Shown here: one piece after another, positions 34,577 to 44,871 of the stretch
Layout of the letters: each line of letters starts with the position of its first letter
How positions within the stretch are numbered: position 1 is the stretch's first letter
Assembly: GCA_017537365.1 (NCBI GenBank)
Contig: JAFYKZ010000005.1
Span: 1-64,000 of the forward strand
Length of the DNA stretch: 64,000 nucleotides
Source of the DNA: Clostridia bacterium
Lineage (GTDB): Bacteria; Bacillota; Clostridia; Oscillospirales; Acutalibacteraceae
Direction of reading: 5' to 3'
Program-made: the position numbers and the translations under genes
The notes under the pieces: generated by a model
The model's database searches: none
What the model was told of the DNA's origin: nothing
What the model saw: only the letters and a program-made list of their open reading frames with translations

Positions 34577-35590
34577 ATGTCAATTTTAGTTACAGGCGGA
34601 GCAGGTTATATCGGAAGCCATACTTGCGTTGAAATGTTAAATGCAGGCTATGATGTTATTGTTATAGATAATCTTGATAACAGTAGCAGCGAGTCTCTAA
34701 ACCGAGTTGAGAAAATAACCGGCAAAAAGATTAAATTTTATGAAGAGGATGTTAGAGATAAAGATGCCTTGCGCAAGATTTTCTCTGAAAACTCTATTGA
34801 AGCCGTTATTCATTTTGCAGGTCTTAAAGCGGTTGGCGAATCGGTTGCTAAACCTGTTTTATATTATGATAACAACCTTATAAGCACCTTATATTTGCTC
34901 GAAGTTATGGCAGAATTTTCTGTTAAGAAAATCGTATTTTCTTCTTCTGCAACGGTTTACGGAGTTGCAACCGAAATGCCGTTAAAAGAGGGTATGCCTC
35001 TCGGCGCTATTAACCCTTATGGCAGAACAAAATATTTTATCGAAGAAATGCTTCGCGATTTGTTTGTAGCTGATGATAGCTGGTCTATCGCCCTTTTAAG
35101 ATATTTCAATCCCATTGGTGCTCATAAGAGCGGTATTATCGGCGAGGACCCCAAGGGTATTCCTAACAACCTAATGCCTTATATCAGTCAGGTTGCGGTT
35201 GGAAAGCTCGAAAAGCTTCATGTTTTCGGTAATGATTACAATACTGTTGACGGAACAGGCGTCAGAGATTATATCCATGTTGTAGATTTAGCGGTTGGCC
35301 ATGTTAAAGCGGTTGATTGGGCACTTTCTAACATTGGATGCGAGGCATTTAATTTGGGCACAGGAAACGGAACGAGCGTTTTGCAGCTTCGCGATGCTTT
35401 TGTTAAGGCTTCGGGTATTGATGTTCCTTATGTTATTGACCCCCGTCGACCAGGCGACCCTGACGAAGTTTACGCAAAGCCTGATAAGGCAAGAGAAATT
35501 TTAGGTTGGGAAGCTAAATTCGGTATCGACGAAATGTGTGAAGATACTTGGCGCTGGCAACAGGGAAATCCTAACGGATATGAAAAGTAA
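34577..35590 (+). CDS. galE: UDP-glucose 4-epimerase
   Basis: GalE interconverts UDP-glucose and UDP-galactose with bound NAD. The 337-residue protein has the nucleotide motif [10 protein letters not shown] (residues 6-15), the catalytic SSSATVYG region (S124) and Y148xxxK152. Other typical segments are YFNPIGAH and [17 protein letters not shown] follows TTCGGAGG. Likely cotranscribed with the preceding acyltransferase-like gene; a terminator follows. Galactose supply for surface polysaccharide is a plausible role. Confidence 0.94.
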   Translation: MSILVTGGAGYIGSHTCVEMLNAGYDVIVIDNLDNSSSESLNRVEKITGKKIKFYEEDVRDKDALRKIFSENSIEAVIHFAGLKAVGESVAKPVLYYDNNLISTLYLLEVMAEFSVKKIVFSSSATVYGVATEMPLKEGMPLGAINPYGRTKYFIEEMLRDLFVADDSWSIALLRYFNPIGAHKSGIIGEDPKGIPNNLMPYISQVAVGKLEKLHVFGNDYNTVDGTGVRDYIHVVDLAVGHVKAVDWALSNIGCEAFNLGTGNGTSVLQLRDAFVKASGIDVPYVIDPRRPGDPDEVYAKPDKAREILGWEAKFGIDEMCEDTWRWQQGNPNGYEK

Positions 35591-35600
35591 ATAAAGTTTT

Positions 35601-35637
35601 AAAGGCTGTTTCGCATAAATTGTGATACAGCCTTTTT
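35601..35637 (+). terminator. Terminator of galE
   Basis: AAAGGCTGT (35601-35609) pairs with ACAGCCTTT (35627-35635), followed by further T. The 170 bp from here to the next gene are AT-rich with a TATAAT at 35755-35760 but no clear -35 box. Confidence 0.8.
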
Positions 35638-35806
35638 GTATAAGCTTCTCTGTCACCATACCCCCCTTTTAAACAATTTATTAAGGTTAAAATTCTTATT
35701 AGAAAAAAATTAAAAATATTCATAAAATATCTTTATTTTTAGAAGTTTATATGATATAATCTATTATGTATAATTATGTGAATATTTATTTGCGAGGTGA
35801 GTGTCG

Positions 35807-37123
35807 GTGATAAGAAAAATAATCTGTTTGGGATTGGTGTTTTTATTAGGAATAATGCTTTGCGGATGTGATTTTTTTGCAGCCGACCCAGCTGAGCTTT
35901 TAACTCCTCCTGCGCTTTCGGGCGAGCTTAATCCTATATCGGATGTAATTAGGCAGACGGCGGGGGACAGTTATGTTTTCAAATATCCTTCGAGGGGCAA
36001 TTATCGCTCGGCGGTTATAAGAGAGGATATTAACGGAGACGGTCTTTTAGAAGCCTTCGCATTTTACAGTACCTATGAAAATGAAAACACAACCATGAAC
36101 CTGAATTATATTGGTTTAAAGGGTAGTGATTGGCAGAGCTTTGCGATTCAAAAGATTGTTGCCGGCTCGGTTGATATGCTTGATTTTTATGACCTTGATA
36201 ATGACGGTATAAAAGAGCTTATAGTCGGCTGGCAGATTTATGGTACGAGCGAAATGCAGTTAGCGGTTTATAATTTAGAAAATGAAACCTTAACTCAGCG
36301 AATGCTTGAAAGATATACTCATTTTTTGGTTTGCGATTTGAACGAGGATTCTAAACGCGAAATTCTTATTATAAACGCAAATACCGCCGAAAGCAAAAAT
36401 TCGGCTTCGCTTTTTGAGCTTAATAATGACGGGGTTACCGAGATTTCCTCTTGCGAGCTTGATAGCGCATCGAAAACCTTTTCCGAGCCGATATTATCAA
36501 ATTTATCAAACGGAAAACCCGCGGTTTATATTGATGAAATCAAAGGCGTGGGCGCGGTTACTGAGGTGCTTTATTTAGAAAAAGGAAAGCTTTTAAATCC
36601 GCTTTATTCCGCTGATACGAAGGAAACTCTTTTAACCCTTCGTTCTGCAAGCTTTTCTACCACCGATATAAACGGTGATAACATTTTGGAAATTCCTGTT
36701 CAAAAGGATGTTCCTTCGGTTACCCGTTCTGATTTAAACGAAAAGCTTTATTTAACACAGTGGTGTTCTTTCGGGGGAGAAAATCTTATTTGTCAGCAAA
36801 CGGATATGATAAATGTTGTTGATGGGTTTGCTTATACAATTCCGATTAAATGGACCGATTCTATTGCGGTTTTAAAGGATACCGATAAGGGTATAAGAGA
36901 AATATACCGCTATGATAATGAAGAAGCGGTTGTTGGCGAAAGTCTGATATATTTTAAAACGGTTAAATTATCAGATTGGGAATCAGGTAAGCTAAAAAAT
37001 GAAAAATTAAGCGAGATTATGAGAAATAACAGCTTGGTTTTCACCTGCCGAATTTCTGAAGCCGCTAAAAAAGACGGCATAACTCTTGAAACGGTTAAAG
37101 CGGCATTTAAATTATACGAATAG
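35807..37123 (+). CDS. Lipoprotein with FG-GAP/VCBS-like repeats, partner of a two-component system
   Basis: The 438-residue precursor has lipobox MLCGC and a mature part built from repeats with calcium-loop-like signatures, DINGDGLLEAFAF, DLDNDGIKELIVG, DLNEDSKREILII and DINGDNILEIPV. These are typical of beta-propeller FG-GAP/VCBS proteins. It is exported and anchored outside. It directly precedes a response regulator and sensor kinase, so it may be a sensor accessory; this is inference from order only. GTG at 35807 is preferred over GTG 35801 because GAGGTGA (35794-35800) then has normal spacing. Confidence 0.75.
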   Translation: MIRKIICLGLVFLLGIMLCGCDFFAADPAELLTPPALSGELNPISDVIRQTAGDSYVFKYPSRGNYRSAVIREDINGDGLLEAFAFYSTYENENTTMNLNYIGLKGSDWQSFAIQKIVAGSVDMLDFYDLDNDGIKELIVGWQIYGTSEMQLAVYNLENETLTQRMLERYTHFLVCDLNEDSKREILIINANTAESKNSASLFELNNDGVTEISSCELDSASKTFSEPILSNLSNGKPAVYIDEIKGVGAVTEVLYLEKGKLLNPLYSADTKETLLTLRSASFSTTDINGDNILEIPVQKDVPSVTRSDLNEKLYLTQWCSFGGENLICQQTDMINVVDGFAYTIPIKWTDSIAVLKDTDKGIREIYRYDNEEAVVGESLIYFKTVKLSDWESGKLKNEKLSEIMRNNSLVFTCRISEAAKKDGITLETVKAAFKLYE

Positions 37124-37134
37124 GAGAAATGGTT

Positions 37135-37839
37135 TTGAAAAATATTCTGATAGTTGAAGATGAGGTTGCGATTAGAGAATTTGAAGCAATAAACCTTAAA
37201 CGCGTTGGTTATACAGTTACCGAAGCGGGCTCGGGTGAGGAAGCTCTTGATATTTATGATAACTTAGGCGAAAGCTTTGATATAGCCTTGCTTGATATTT
37301 CAATGCCCGGTATGGACGGGTTTACTCTTTGCAAGGAGCTCAGAAAAAGAAGCGAAACACTGGGAATTATAATGTTGACTGCCAGAACTCAGGAAATGGA
37401 TAAAATAAGCGGTCTTATGCTTGGTGCAGATGATTATATAACAAAGCCGTTTAGTCCAACCGAGCTTTTGGCGCGCGTTGATTCCTTATACCGCCGAGTT
37501 GAAATGCAAAATCAGAGGGTTATTGTTACCCCGAGCGACGATATAACATTAGGTGAGTTTACTTTAAATCTCAGAAAGAGAACCTTGCAAAAAAATTCGG
37601 TTAATATTGAGCTTACTCAGGTTGAATTCCAGATGATAGAATATTTCTTCAATAATCCTGATGTTGCGCTTGATAGAACCGATATTTTGAATAAGGTTTG
37701 GGGAAGTAATTATTACGGCGAAGAAAAAATTGTTGATGTTAATATGAGAAGACTTCGCAAAAAAATCGAGGATGACCCGTCTAACCCGAAGCATTTGGTT
37801 ACGGTTTGGGGCATGGGTTATAAGTGGAACACCAGATAA
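37135..37839 (+). CDS. OmpR/PhoB-family response regulator
   Basis: The 234-residue protein has a receiver domain with phospho-acceptor D54 (ALLDISMPGMDG) and conserved T/K positions (MLTARTQEMDK, DYITKPFSP). A C-terminal winged helix follows with EKIVDVNMRRLRKKIED. TTG at 37135 is preferred: AGGAG at 37122-37126 gives 8 nt spacing, while the ATG at 37129 is only 2 nt away. It sits between the lipoprotein gene and its cognate histidine kinase. The target genes are unknown. Confidence 0.9.
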   Translation: MKNILIVEDEVAIREFEAINLKRVGYTVTEAGSGEEALDIYDNLGESFDIALLDISMPGMDGFTLCKELRKRSETLGIIMLTARTQEMDKISGLMLGADDYITKPFSPTELLARVDSLYRRVEMQNQRVIVTPSDDITLGEFTLNLRKRTLQKNSVNIELTQVEFQMIEYFFNNPDVALDRTDILNKVWGSNYYGEEKIVDVNMRRLRKKIEDDPSNPKHLVTVWGMGYKWNTR

Positions 37840-37872
37840 TCAAATTTTAAATTTTGGAAAGGAGAGTGCAAT

Positions 37873-39327
37873 ATGCAGCTTGAAATAAAATTCAAAAGTA
37901 TAGCGGCAAGATGGTTTATTAATATATTTATCGTTGTTGCGGCGGTTGTAACGGCTGCGGCGGTTGCGCTTTCCGTTTTGTTTGCTTCTATTTATACCGA
38001 GCGGATTGAGGTTTTGGCAGGCGATTATGCTTATGAATTTTCGGCACTCAACGGAACTGATAAAATCTCATTTTATGATACCGCAATAAATATTGCAGGC
38101 GAATTTGAATATAAAAACAAGATTGAAGTTCAGGTGCTTGATAAAGACGGTAATTTGGTTGTTTCAACAACAGGTTTCCAGACCTTCTCCGATAAAATGC
38201 CCGATTATTATGAGGCGATTAAATCAAAGAAGGATATAGTTAGAAAAAGCGAAACGCAAGACGGCGAAAAAATCATGGCGGGAACAACCCTCATATATGA
38301 TTCTATGGGTAAAGAACTCGGCGCATATCGTTGGATAACCTCAATGCGTTCTTCAAATAAAATGATTTTCGCATTTACAACCGGTATGGTTGTTGTGGCT
38401 CTCGGTATTATGGCTTTCTTTGGATTTTCGGGTATTTTCTTTATAAAATCTATTGTTCAGCCGATAAGAGATGTTAGTAATATGGCGAGAAAAATCGCAA
38501 TGGGTGATTTTGAGTCTAGAATTGATATCAAGAAAAATGACGAAATTGGTGAGCTTTGCGATACCATTAACTATATGGCATCGGAATTAAGCCTTGCCGA
38601 AAATCTTAAAAACGATTTTATTTCCTCAGTGTCTCATGAACTTAGAACACCGCTTACTGCGATAAGAGGTTGGGGTGAGACTGCAAAAATGTCCTTAGAT
38701 ACCGACCCTGAGCTTGTAAGTAGGGGACTTGATGTTGTGCTTTCCGAGGCAGATAGATTATCGGGGCTTGTTGAGGAGCTTTTGGATTTCTCGCGTATGG
38801 CAAACGGTAAAATGACCATGGTTGTTAAGCCTTTGGATGTTACTATGCTTCTTCGCGAGTCGGTTGATATGTATGTTGAGCTTGCTAAAAACAACGGAAT
38901 TGATTTGGCATTCACCGAGCCGAAAGAAGCTTTGGTTATTATGGGTGATACCAACCGCTTAAAGCAGGTATTTATAAACATTATAGATAACGCGGTTAAA
39001 TATACCGAAAACGGCGGTCAGGTGCTTATCAGTCAATTAAAAGAAGAAGCCTGCGTCAGAATTTCGGTTACCGATACGGGTCTTGGTATTCCGAGTCAGG
39101 ATATCGAAAGAATCAAAGAAAAATTTTATAAGGCGAGCAACTCGGTTAGAGGTTCGGGTATAGGTCTTGCAGTTGCGGACGAAATTATAAGACAGCATGA
39201 CGGTCTTTTGTTCGTAGAAAGCACCGAGGGTGTTGGAACAACGGTAACTATTGTATTACCCCTTTATGAGCCGATTGAGGAGTCTTTAATAGAAACAGAA
39301 GAATCAGAAGAAAATAAGGAGTCATAA
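37873..39327 (+). CDS. Sensor histidine kinase
   Basis: The 484-residue protein has two membrane helices (about 14-38 and 166-193) around an external sensor domain of about 125 residues. A HAMP segment (about 193-245) follows, then a HisKA dimer with phosphorylated H255 in SSVSHELRTPLTA. The HATPase domain has N-box FINIIDNAVKYTENGG and G-boxes DTGLGIP and GSGIGLAV. It is the partner of the upstream response regulator. Its stop is 1 bp before the YqhQ-like gene, so signalling and downstream housekeeping genes share a transcript. Confidence 0.92.
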   Translation: MQLEIKFKSIAARWFINIFIVVAAVVTAAAVALSVLFASIYTERIEVLAGDYAYEFSALNGTDKISFYDTAINIAGEFEYKNKIEVQVLDKDGNLVVSTTGFQTFSDKMPDYYEAIKSKKDIVRKSETQDGEKIMAGTTLIYDSMGKELGAYRWITSMRSSNKMIFAFTTGMVVVALGIMAFFGFSGIFFIKSIVQPIRDVSNMARKIAMGDFESRIDIKKNDEIGELCDTINYMASELSLAENLKNDFISSVSHELRTPLTAIRGWGETAKMSLDTDPELVSRGLDVVLSEADRLSGLVEELLDFSRMANGKMTMVVKPLDVTMLLRESVDMYVELAKNNGIDLAFTEPKEALVIMGDTNRLKQVFINIIDNAVKYTENGGQVLISQLKEEACVRISVTDTGLGIPSQDIERIKEKFYKASNSVRGSGIGLAVADEIIRQHDGLLFVESTEGVGTTVTIVLPLYEPIEESLIETEESEENKES

Positions 39328-39328
39328 A

Positions 39329-40336
39329 ATGGCAAAATATACTTCAATAGGCGGTCAGGCTTTAATTGAGGGCATTATGATGAAAAGCCCCGAAAAGACC
39401 GCTATGGCAGTCAGAATGCCAAACGGTGAAATAGATGTTACTAAGTCTAAGACTAAAAGCATCAAACAAAAATATAAGATACTGGGTATTCCGATTGTAA
39501 GAGGTGTTGTAGGTTTTATTGAGTCTATGACCGAGGGATACAAGGCTATGATGACCTCTGCTGAAAAATCGGGCTTTACCGATTTGGAGGAGGACGGCAA
39601 GGAGCAGACCGAAAAGGATAAAAAGAAAGCGAATATATTCATTTCTATTGCTATGGTTATAGGCTCGGTTTTGGGTGTTGCTTTGGCGGTGGCGCTTTTT
39701 ATGTTTTTGCCTTGGGTTTGTGTTAAAGGTATTGAAAAGCTTTTCGAAATCACCCTTTCTAATATTGCTAAATCTGCTATTGAGCAATTTATAAAGCTCT
39801 CGGTTTTTGTTCTTTATATGTTTGCAATTTCATTTATGAAGGATATAAAAAGAGTCTTTATGTATCACGGGGCAGAGCATAAAACCATTTTCTGCTATGA
39901 AAAGGGATTAGAGCTAACGGTTGAGAATGTGAGACTTCAAAAGCGTTTCCACCCAAGATGCGGAACCTCTTTTATGATTTTGATGATACTTATAAGCATT
40001 GTTTTTTCAACCATAGCCCAGATACTTCTTGACGGTGTTTATGATAATGCTTTGTTTTGGATACTTATTAAAATCGCTTTAATACCGATAATTTGCGGTG
40101 TTGGATATGAGGTTTTGAAATTCTGCGGAAGATATGATAATATCATAACTAAAATAATTTCCGCTCCGGGACTATGGATGCAAAGAATAAGCACCAAAGA
40201 GCCTGACGATGATATGATAGAAATTGCAATCGCGGCGCTCAGAGCTTGCGAGCCTGAAACACCAGATGTTAACCGCGATATAGATAAAAAAGAAATAGAA
40301 GAGACCGAAAAAGGAACAGAGAATGACGATATTTGA
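39329..40336 (+). CDS. DUF1385 membrane protein (YqhQ-like)
   Basis: The 335-residue protein matches the DUF1385/YqhQ family: N-terminal YTSIGGQALIEGIMMKSPEK, about four membrane helices (105-135, 148-170, 211-235, 240-262), and the conserved YHGAEHKTIFCYE with HPRCGTSF, possible metal ligands. The biochemical function is not settled. It overlaps prmC by 14 bp; the yqhQ-prmC order is common in clostridia, usually with prfA following, which is missing here. Confidence 0.85.
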   Translation: MAKYTSIGGQALIEGIMMKSPEKTAMAVRMPNGEIDVTKSKTKSIKQKYKILGIPIVRGVVGFIESMTEGYKAMMTSAEKSGFTDLEEDGKEQTEKDKKKANIFISIAMVIGSVLGVALAVALFMFLPWVCVKGIEKLFEITLSNIAKSAIEQFIKLSVFVLYMFAISFMKDIKRVFMYHGAEHKTIFCYEKGLELTVENVRLQKRFHPRCGTSFMILMILISIVFSTIAQILLDGVYDNALFWILIKIALIPIICGVGYEVLKFCGRYDNIITKIISAPGLWMQRISTKEPDDDMIEIAIAALRACEPETPDVNRDIDKKEIEETEKGTENDDI

Positions 40337-41171
40337 GGCATATAACAGCACAAAGAAAAAACTTGAAAAATGCGGTATTGAGGATTATGTTTTCGAATCC
40401 AAGCAGATTATCAAGCATATAACAGGGCTTTCGGCTTCCGAAATATTAACCCATTATAACCGAAAATTAACCGAGTTTCAGGAAAATAATTTAGTGGCGC
40501 TCGTTCATCAGCGCGAGGTTAGATATCCGCTTCAATATATATTCGGCGAATGGGATTTTTACGGAAGACCATATTATGTGGGTCCTGGTGTTTTAGTTCC
40601 GAGAGCTGATACCGAGATTTTAGCAGAACAATGCATTAAAATGCTAAACGGGCGTGAAAATGCCGAAATACTTGATTTGTGTTCGGGAAGTGGGTGCATT
40701 GGTATTACTTTGGCACTTGAATGCAAAAACAGTAATGTTTCGTTGGTTGAAAAATTCGAAGAAGCTTCGCGATATTTAGAAAAGAATATAGTAAGAAACA
40801 AAGCAGATAATGCGAAATTTATAAAAGGCGATATATTTGAAGCGGTTGCGAGTGATAAAAAATATGATTTAATTGTCAGCAATCCGCCTTATGTTTCGGA
40901 TATGACGGAAATATCTCCCGAAACCTCATTTGAGCCTGAAACTGCTTTAAAGGCAGAGGACGAGGGACTAGAATTTTACAAAGCTATAACTAAGCTATAT
41001 AAAAACTCTTTAAAGCCAGACGGAATGCTTTGCTTTGAAGTTGGAATAAATCAAGCAGATAAGGTTTTAGATATTATGAAAGCGGAAGGCTTTGAGGATA
41101 TAACCGTAACAAAGGATTTAAACGGTATAGACCGAGTGGTTTCAGCAGTTAGAAAAACGGAGGTAAATTAA
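40323..41171 (+). CDS. prmC: Peptide chain release factor N5-glutamine methyltransferase
   Basis: PrmC methylates the GGQ glutamine of release factors. The 282-residue protein has the N-terminal helical domain, SAM motif [17 protein letters not shown] (about 116-132) and the catalytic NPPY at 187-190. The ATG lies inside the preceding gene. recA starts 2 nt after its stop, with the recA ribosome site inside prmC. Confidence 0.93.
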   Translation: MTIFEAYNSTKKKLEKCGIEDYVFESKQIIKHITGLSASEILTHYNRKLTEFQENNLVALVHQREVRYPLQYIFGEWDFYGRPYYVGPGVLVPRADTEILAEQCIKMLNGRENAEILDLCSGSGCIGITLALECKNSNVSLVEKFEEASRYLEKNIVRNKADNAKFIKGDIFEAVASDKKYDLIVSNPPYVSDMTEISPETSFEPETALKAEDEGLEFYKAITKLYKNSLKPDGMLCFEVGINQADKVLDIMKAEGFEDITVTKDLNGIDRVVSAVRKTEVN

Positions 41172-41172
41172 A

Positions 41173-42315
41173 ATGGCTAAGGTTCAGAATGTTAAAGCTC
41201 CAATAAAAAAGGTTGAGGCAGAAGAAAAGGAAAAAGCAATTTTAACCGCGATGGAGCAAATTGAGAAAAAATTCGGAAAAGGCGCAGTTATGCGCTTGGG
41301 CGAAAATGCGGCTATGAATATTGAACATATTAAAACAGGTTCTTTAACCTTGGATATTGCTCTTGGTATCGGCGGTATTCCTAAGGGAAGAATTGTTGAG
41401 ATTTACGGACCTGAATCTTCGGGTAAAACAACTGTTGCGCTTCATTGTGTTGCCGAGGCTCAAAAAGCAGGAGGCACTGCGGCTTTTATTGATGTTGAGC
41501 ATGCATTAGACCCTGTATACGCCGCTAATTTAGGAGTTGATATTGATAGCCTTTTGGTTTCTCAACCCGATTCAGGCGAGCAGGCTTTGGAAATTGCCGA
41601 GGCTTTGGTGCGCTCGGGCGCTATTGATATAATTGTTATCGACTCGGTTGCCGCTTTGGTAACAAGAGGAGAAATAGACGGTGATATGGGCGATAGCCAT
41701 GTAGGTCAATTAGCGCGTCTTATGTCTCAGGCTTTAAGAAAATTAACAGGCGCTCTTTCAAAATCAAACTGCGCCGCTATATTTATTAACCAGTTGCGTG
41801 AAAAAATCGGTGTTATGTATGGTAATCCCGAAACAACAACAGGCGGTCGCGCTCTTAAATTCTATTCGAGTGTTAGAATTGATGTTAGAAAAGGTGAGCC
41901 GATTAAGGACGGTAACGATATAATCGGTAACCATACAAGAGCTAAGATTGTTAAAAATAAGGTTGCTCCTCCATTTAAAACCGCTGAGTTTGATATTATG
42001 TACGGAACAGGCATTTCCCATATCGGCGAGATAATTGATGTTGGTGTTGATGTCGGTGTTCTCAAAAAATCAGGCGCTTGGTTCTATTACGGCGAGACAA
42101 GACTCGGTCAGGGCAGAGATAATGTTAAAAAGCTATTTGAGGAAAACACCGAGCTTGCAAATGAAATCGAAGAAAAGATTATGGCTATTGCAACCGACGA
42201 CTCAAAGCTTGTTTTATCGGTAGAGGATTCGGATAATGAAATCGAGATTATGCCCTCAGACCCACCTGCGCGTCCTCGTAAAAGCGTTGATATAGATATC
42301 GCGGTTGACGAATAA
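41173..42315 (+). CDS. recA: Recombinase RecA
   Basis: RecA forms filaments on single-stranded DNA for homologous recombination and SOS induction. The 380-residue protein has the Walker [10 protein letters not shown] (79-87), the DVEHALDP segment, and the C-terminal core with [12 protein letters not shown]. The C-terminal tail is acidic. There is no LexA box that I can identify just upstream, as it sits within a tightly packed gene run; an internal promoter cannot be excluded. It overlaps recX by one base. Confidence 0.98.
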   Translation: MAKVQNVKAPIKKVEAEEKEKAILTAMEQIEKKFGKGAVMRLGENAAMNIEHIKTGSLTLDIALGIGGIPKGRIVEIYGPESSGKTTVALHCVAEAQKAGGTAAFIDVEHALDPVYAANLGVDIDSLLVSQPDSGEQALEIAEALVRSGAIDIIVIDSVAALVTRGEIDGDMGDSHVGQLARLMSQALRKLTGALSKSNCAAIFINQLREKIGVMYGNPETTTGGRALKFYSSVRIDVRKGEPIKDGNDIIGNHTRAKIVKNKVAPPFKTAEFDIMYGTGISHIGEIIDVGVDVGVLKKSGAWFYYGETRLGQGRDNVKKLFEENTELANEIEEKIMAIATDDSKLVLSVEDSDNEIEIMPSDPPARPRKSVDIDIAVDE

Positions 42316-42944
42316 TGAAAATTTTATCTTTAAAAAAGGATAAACGCCATTTAGTTAAGGTTATATTTTTAGATGGTAGCGAAATTTTAATCGACCAAGA
42401 TGTTTGTTTTGATTTTGCTTTAACTCCTGAGATGGAAATAGATGAAGCGGATATAAAGAGACTCAAATTTGAATCTGATTATGTAAGAGCTAAGTCGAGA
42501 GCGTTGTGGTATTTAGACCGCTCAGATTATACCGAAAAGGCTATTTTTGAAAAGCTTATAAAAGCAGGGTTTCAAAAAGAGGCTTCGGCAAAAGCTATTG
42601 CAAGGCTTATTGAGATAGGCGCGGTAGACGACCGCCGATTTGCCGAGAGATATTTTGAGCATTTAACTGAAAAAAATCTCTCAAAAAGAGAAATCGTTTC
42701 AAAGATGCTTTTAAAGGGCGTTGATTTAAGTCTTGCGAAAGAAATGGTGCAAGATAGTGAATGTGATGATGAGCAAAGCAAAATCATCGCGCTTTTAGAG
42801 GGGAAATACGCTTATAAATTAACCCTTGAAGGTGGAAAAGAAAAGGTTTTTGCCGCGCTTATCAGAAAAGGTTTTTCCTTTTCTCAGGTTAAAACGGCTA
42901 TGAGTAAATATTTCGAAGATATAGAATTTAGTGAGGAATATTAA
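42315..42944 (+). CDS. recX: RecA regulator RecX
   Basis: The 209-residue protein has RecX three-helix repeats: ALWYLDRSDYTEKAIFEKL, then KAIARLIEIGAVDDRRFAERY, and LSKREIVSKMLLKGVD. RecX caps RecA filaments and restrains recombination. The ATG overlaps the recA stop (TAATG), and its stop overlaps the rimO start, giving tight translational coupling. Confidence 0.92.
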   Translation: MKILSLKKDKRHLVKVIFLDGSEILIDQDVCFDFALTPEMEIDEADIKRLKFESDYVRAKSRALWYLDRSDYTEKAIFEKLIKAGFQKEASAKAIARLIEIGAVDDRRFAERYFEHLTEKNLSKREIVSKMLLKGVDLSLAKEMVQDSECDDEQSKIIALLEGKYAYKLTLEGGKEKVFAALIRKGFSFSQVKTAMSKYFEDIEFSEEY

Positions 42945-44269
42945 TGTATAAGGTTAGTATGGTGTCGCTTGGATGTCCCAAAAATCAGGTTGATGCCGAG
43001 ATAATGCTTAGTCTTTTGCAAAAAGGCGGTTTGGAGATAACTCCTGCCGAGGCAGAAGCAGACGCTATAATTATCAATACCTGCGGATTTATTGAATCCG
43101 CAAAGGCAGAGGCTATTGAAAATATTTTGGAAGCCTCTAAGTATAAGGAAGATGGTAATTTAAAGGCTCTTATCGTAACAGGTTGTCTGGCTGAGCGATA
43201 CAAGGATGATGTTACCGAGGAAATTCCCGAGGTTGATGTTTGCGTAGGTTTAGGCTCTAACAAGGATATTGCTAAAATAGTTATAAATGCTATTGAAGGC
43301 AAATGCGAAAATTCTTATGGCGCAAAAACCGATTTGCCGCTATCGAATGACAGAATTTTAGGCGGTATGCCATTTACTGCATATCTTAAAATAGCAGAGG
43401 GATGCAATAACTGTTGCACCTATTGCGCTATTCCTAAAATCAGAGGAAATTTAAGAAGCAGAACGATTGAAGACTGTGTTGCTGAGGCTAAAAAATTAGC
43501 CGAGGGCGGTGTTAAAGAGCTTATAGTTGTGGCTCAGGATACAACGGCTTACGGTGAGGATATTTACGGTGAAAGTAAACTTCCCGAGCTTCTTGAAAAA
43601 TTATGTGAAATAGACGGTATTCATTGGATAAGAACGCTTTATACCTATCCCGAAAGAATAACCGACAAGCTTTTAGATACCATAAGTACAAACGAAAAGC
43701 TTGTTAAATATTTAGATATTCCTTTGCAGCATATAGACGGTGAAATTTTAAAGAAAATGAACCGCAAGGGTAATGAGCAAAGCATTACCGAGTTAATTGA
43801 AAAAATCAGAAATAAAATTCCTGATATAACTTTAAGAACAACCTTTATAACAGGCTTTCCGAGTGAGACCGACGAGCAATTTTGCTCTCTTGCCGAATTT
43901 GTTAAAAAGACCCGTTTTGATAGACTGGGTTGCTTTACTTATTCTGCCGAGGAGGATACTATCGCGGCTAGTATGCCTGAGCAAATAGACGAGCAAACCA
44001 AACAATTCCGTATGGAAAACATAATGGAATCGCAAATGACTATTGCGGCCGAGAAAAATGAGGAAAAAATCGGCTCGGTTGTTGAGGTTTTAATCGAGGG
44101 TTGGGAAGATTATATAAAATGCTATTTCGGAAGAACAAATGCAGATGCTCCCGAAATAGACGGAAAAATTTTCTTTATGTCAACAAAACCGCTTAAAATT
44201 GGCGAGTTTGTAAAGGTCAGAGTTAACGACTCAATAGATTATGATTTATTAGGAGAGTTAGAAGAATGA
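42944..44269 (+). CDS. rimO: Ribosomal protein S12 methylthiotransferase RimO
   Basis: This is a radical SAM methylthiotransferase that modifies S12 Asp. The 441-residue protein has the N-terminal MTTase domain with C11 and C47 (SLGCPKNQVDAE, INTCGFI), a further Cys in VTGCLAERY, and the radical SAM triad EGCNNCCTYCAIP. A C-terminal TRAM domain follows. The SLGCPKN start and length favour RimO over MiaB. It overlaps recX and pgsA by 1 and 4 bp. Confidence 0.95.
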   Translation: MYKVSMVSLGCPKNQVDAEIMLSLLQKGGLEITPAEAEADAIIINTCGFIESAKAEAIENILEASKYKEDGNLKALIVTGCLAERYKDDVTEEIPEVDVCVGLGSNKDIAKIVINAIEGKCENSYGAKTDLPLSNDRILGGMPFTAYLKIAEGCNNCCTYCAIPKIRGNLRSRTIEDCVAEAKKLAEGGVKELIVVAQDTTAYGEDIYGESKLPELLEKLCEIDGIHWIRTLYTYPERITDKLLDTISTNEKLVKYLDIPLQHIDGEILKKMNRKGNEQSITELIEKIRNKIPDITLRTTFITGFPSETDEQFCSLAEFVKKTRFDRLGCFTYSAEEDTIAASMPEQIDEQTKQFRMENIMESQMTIAAEKNEEKIGSVVEVLIEGWEDYIKCYFGRTNADAPEIDGKIFFMSTKPLKIGEFVKVRVNDSIDYDLLGELEE

Positions 44270-44856
44270 ATACACCAAACAAATTAACATTAGCAAGAAT
44301 GATAGTAACACCTATTTTTATGGCAATTATGCTAATCGAAGCTTTGCCGTATAGATTTTTGATTTCGGCAGTTATTTTCGCCGCCGCTTCGCTTACCGAT
44401 ATGATAGACGGTAAAATGGCAAGAAAGTATAATCTTGTTACCGATTTTGGAAAATTCTTAGACCCGCTTGCAGATAAAATGTTAACAACCTCTGCTTATT
44501 TAGGATTTGTTTTTGTTTTTAAAGATACGGCTTATTGTTGGCATATGATTGCTATTTTATTTATCTTGTTATTCCGCGAGTTTATGGTATCTTCTTTAAG
44601 ACTTGTAACCGTTTCGGCAAGCTCTAAGGTTGTTGCCGCTAATATCTGGGGCAAGTTAAAGACCGTAAGTCAGATGGTTGGTATTGTTGTAGCATTATTG
44701 GCATATACCGTTATAGGCGATTTTGGTGTTACTTCTATTGCTGAAATTGCAAATATAGTGATTATCGTATTATTCTGGATTTCGGCTTTGCTTTGCGTTA
44801 TTTCAGGATTTATTTACCTTATGGGCTCAAAGGAATATATTGACCCAACAAAATAA
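44266..44856 (+). CDS. pgsA: CDP-diacylglycerol-glycerol-3-phosphate 3-phosphatidyltransferase
   Basis: PgsA makes phosphatidylglycerol phosphate. The 196-residue membrane protein has the CDP-alcohol phosphotransferase motif DxxDGxxARxxxxxxxxGxxxDxxxD, with D45, D48, G49, A52, R53, G62, D66 and D70 all present. About five membrane helices. The ATG overlaps the rimO stop (ATGA). The rimO-pgsA order is common in Firmicutes. Confidence 0.95.
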   Translation: MNTPNKLTLARMIVTPIFMAIMLIEALPYRFLISAVIFAAASLTDMIDGKMARKYNLVTDFGKFLDPLADKMLTTSAYLGFVFVFKDTAYCWHMIAILFILLFREFMVSSLRLVTVSASSKVVAANIWGKLKTVSQMVGIVVALLAYTVIGDFGVTSIAEIANIVIIVLFWISALLCVISGFIYLMGSKEYIDPTK

Positions 44857-44871
44857 TTCGGTGGTGTAAAT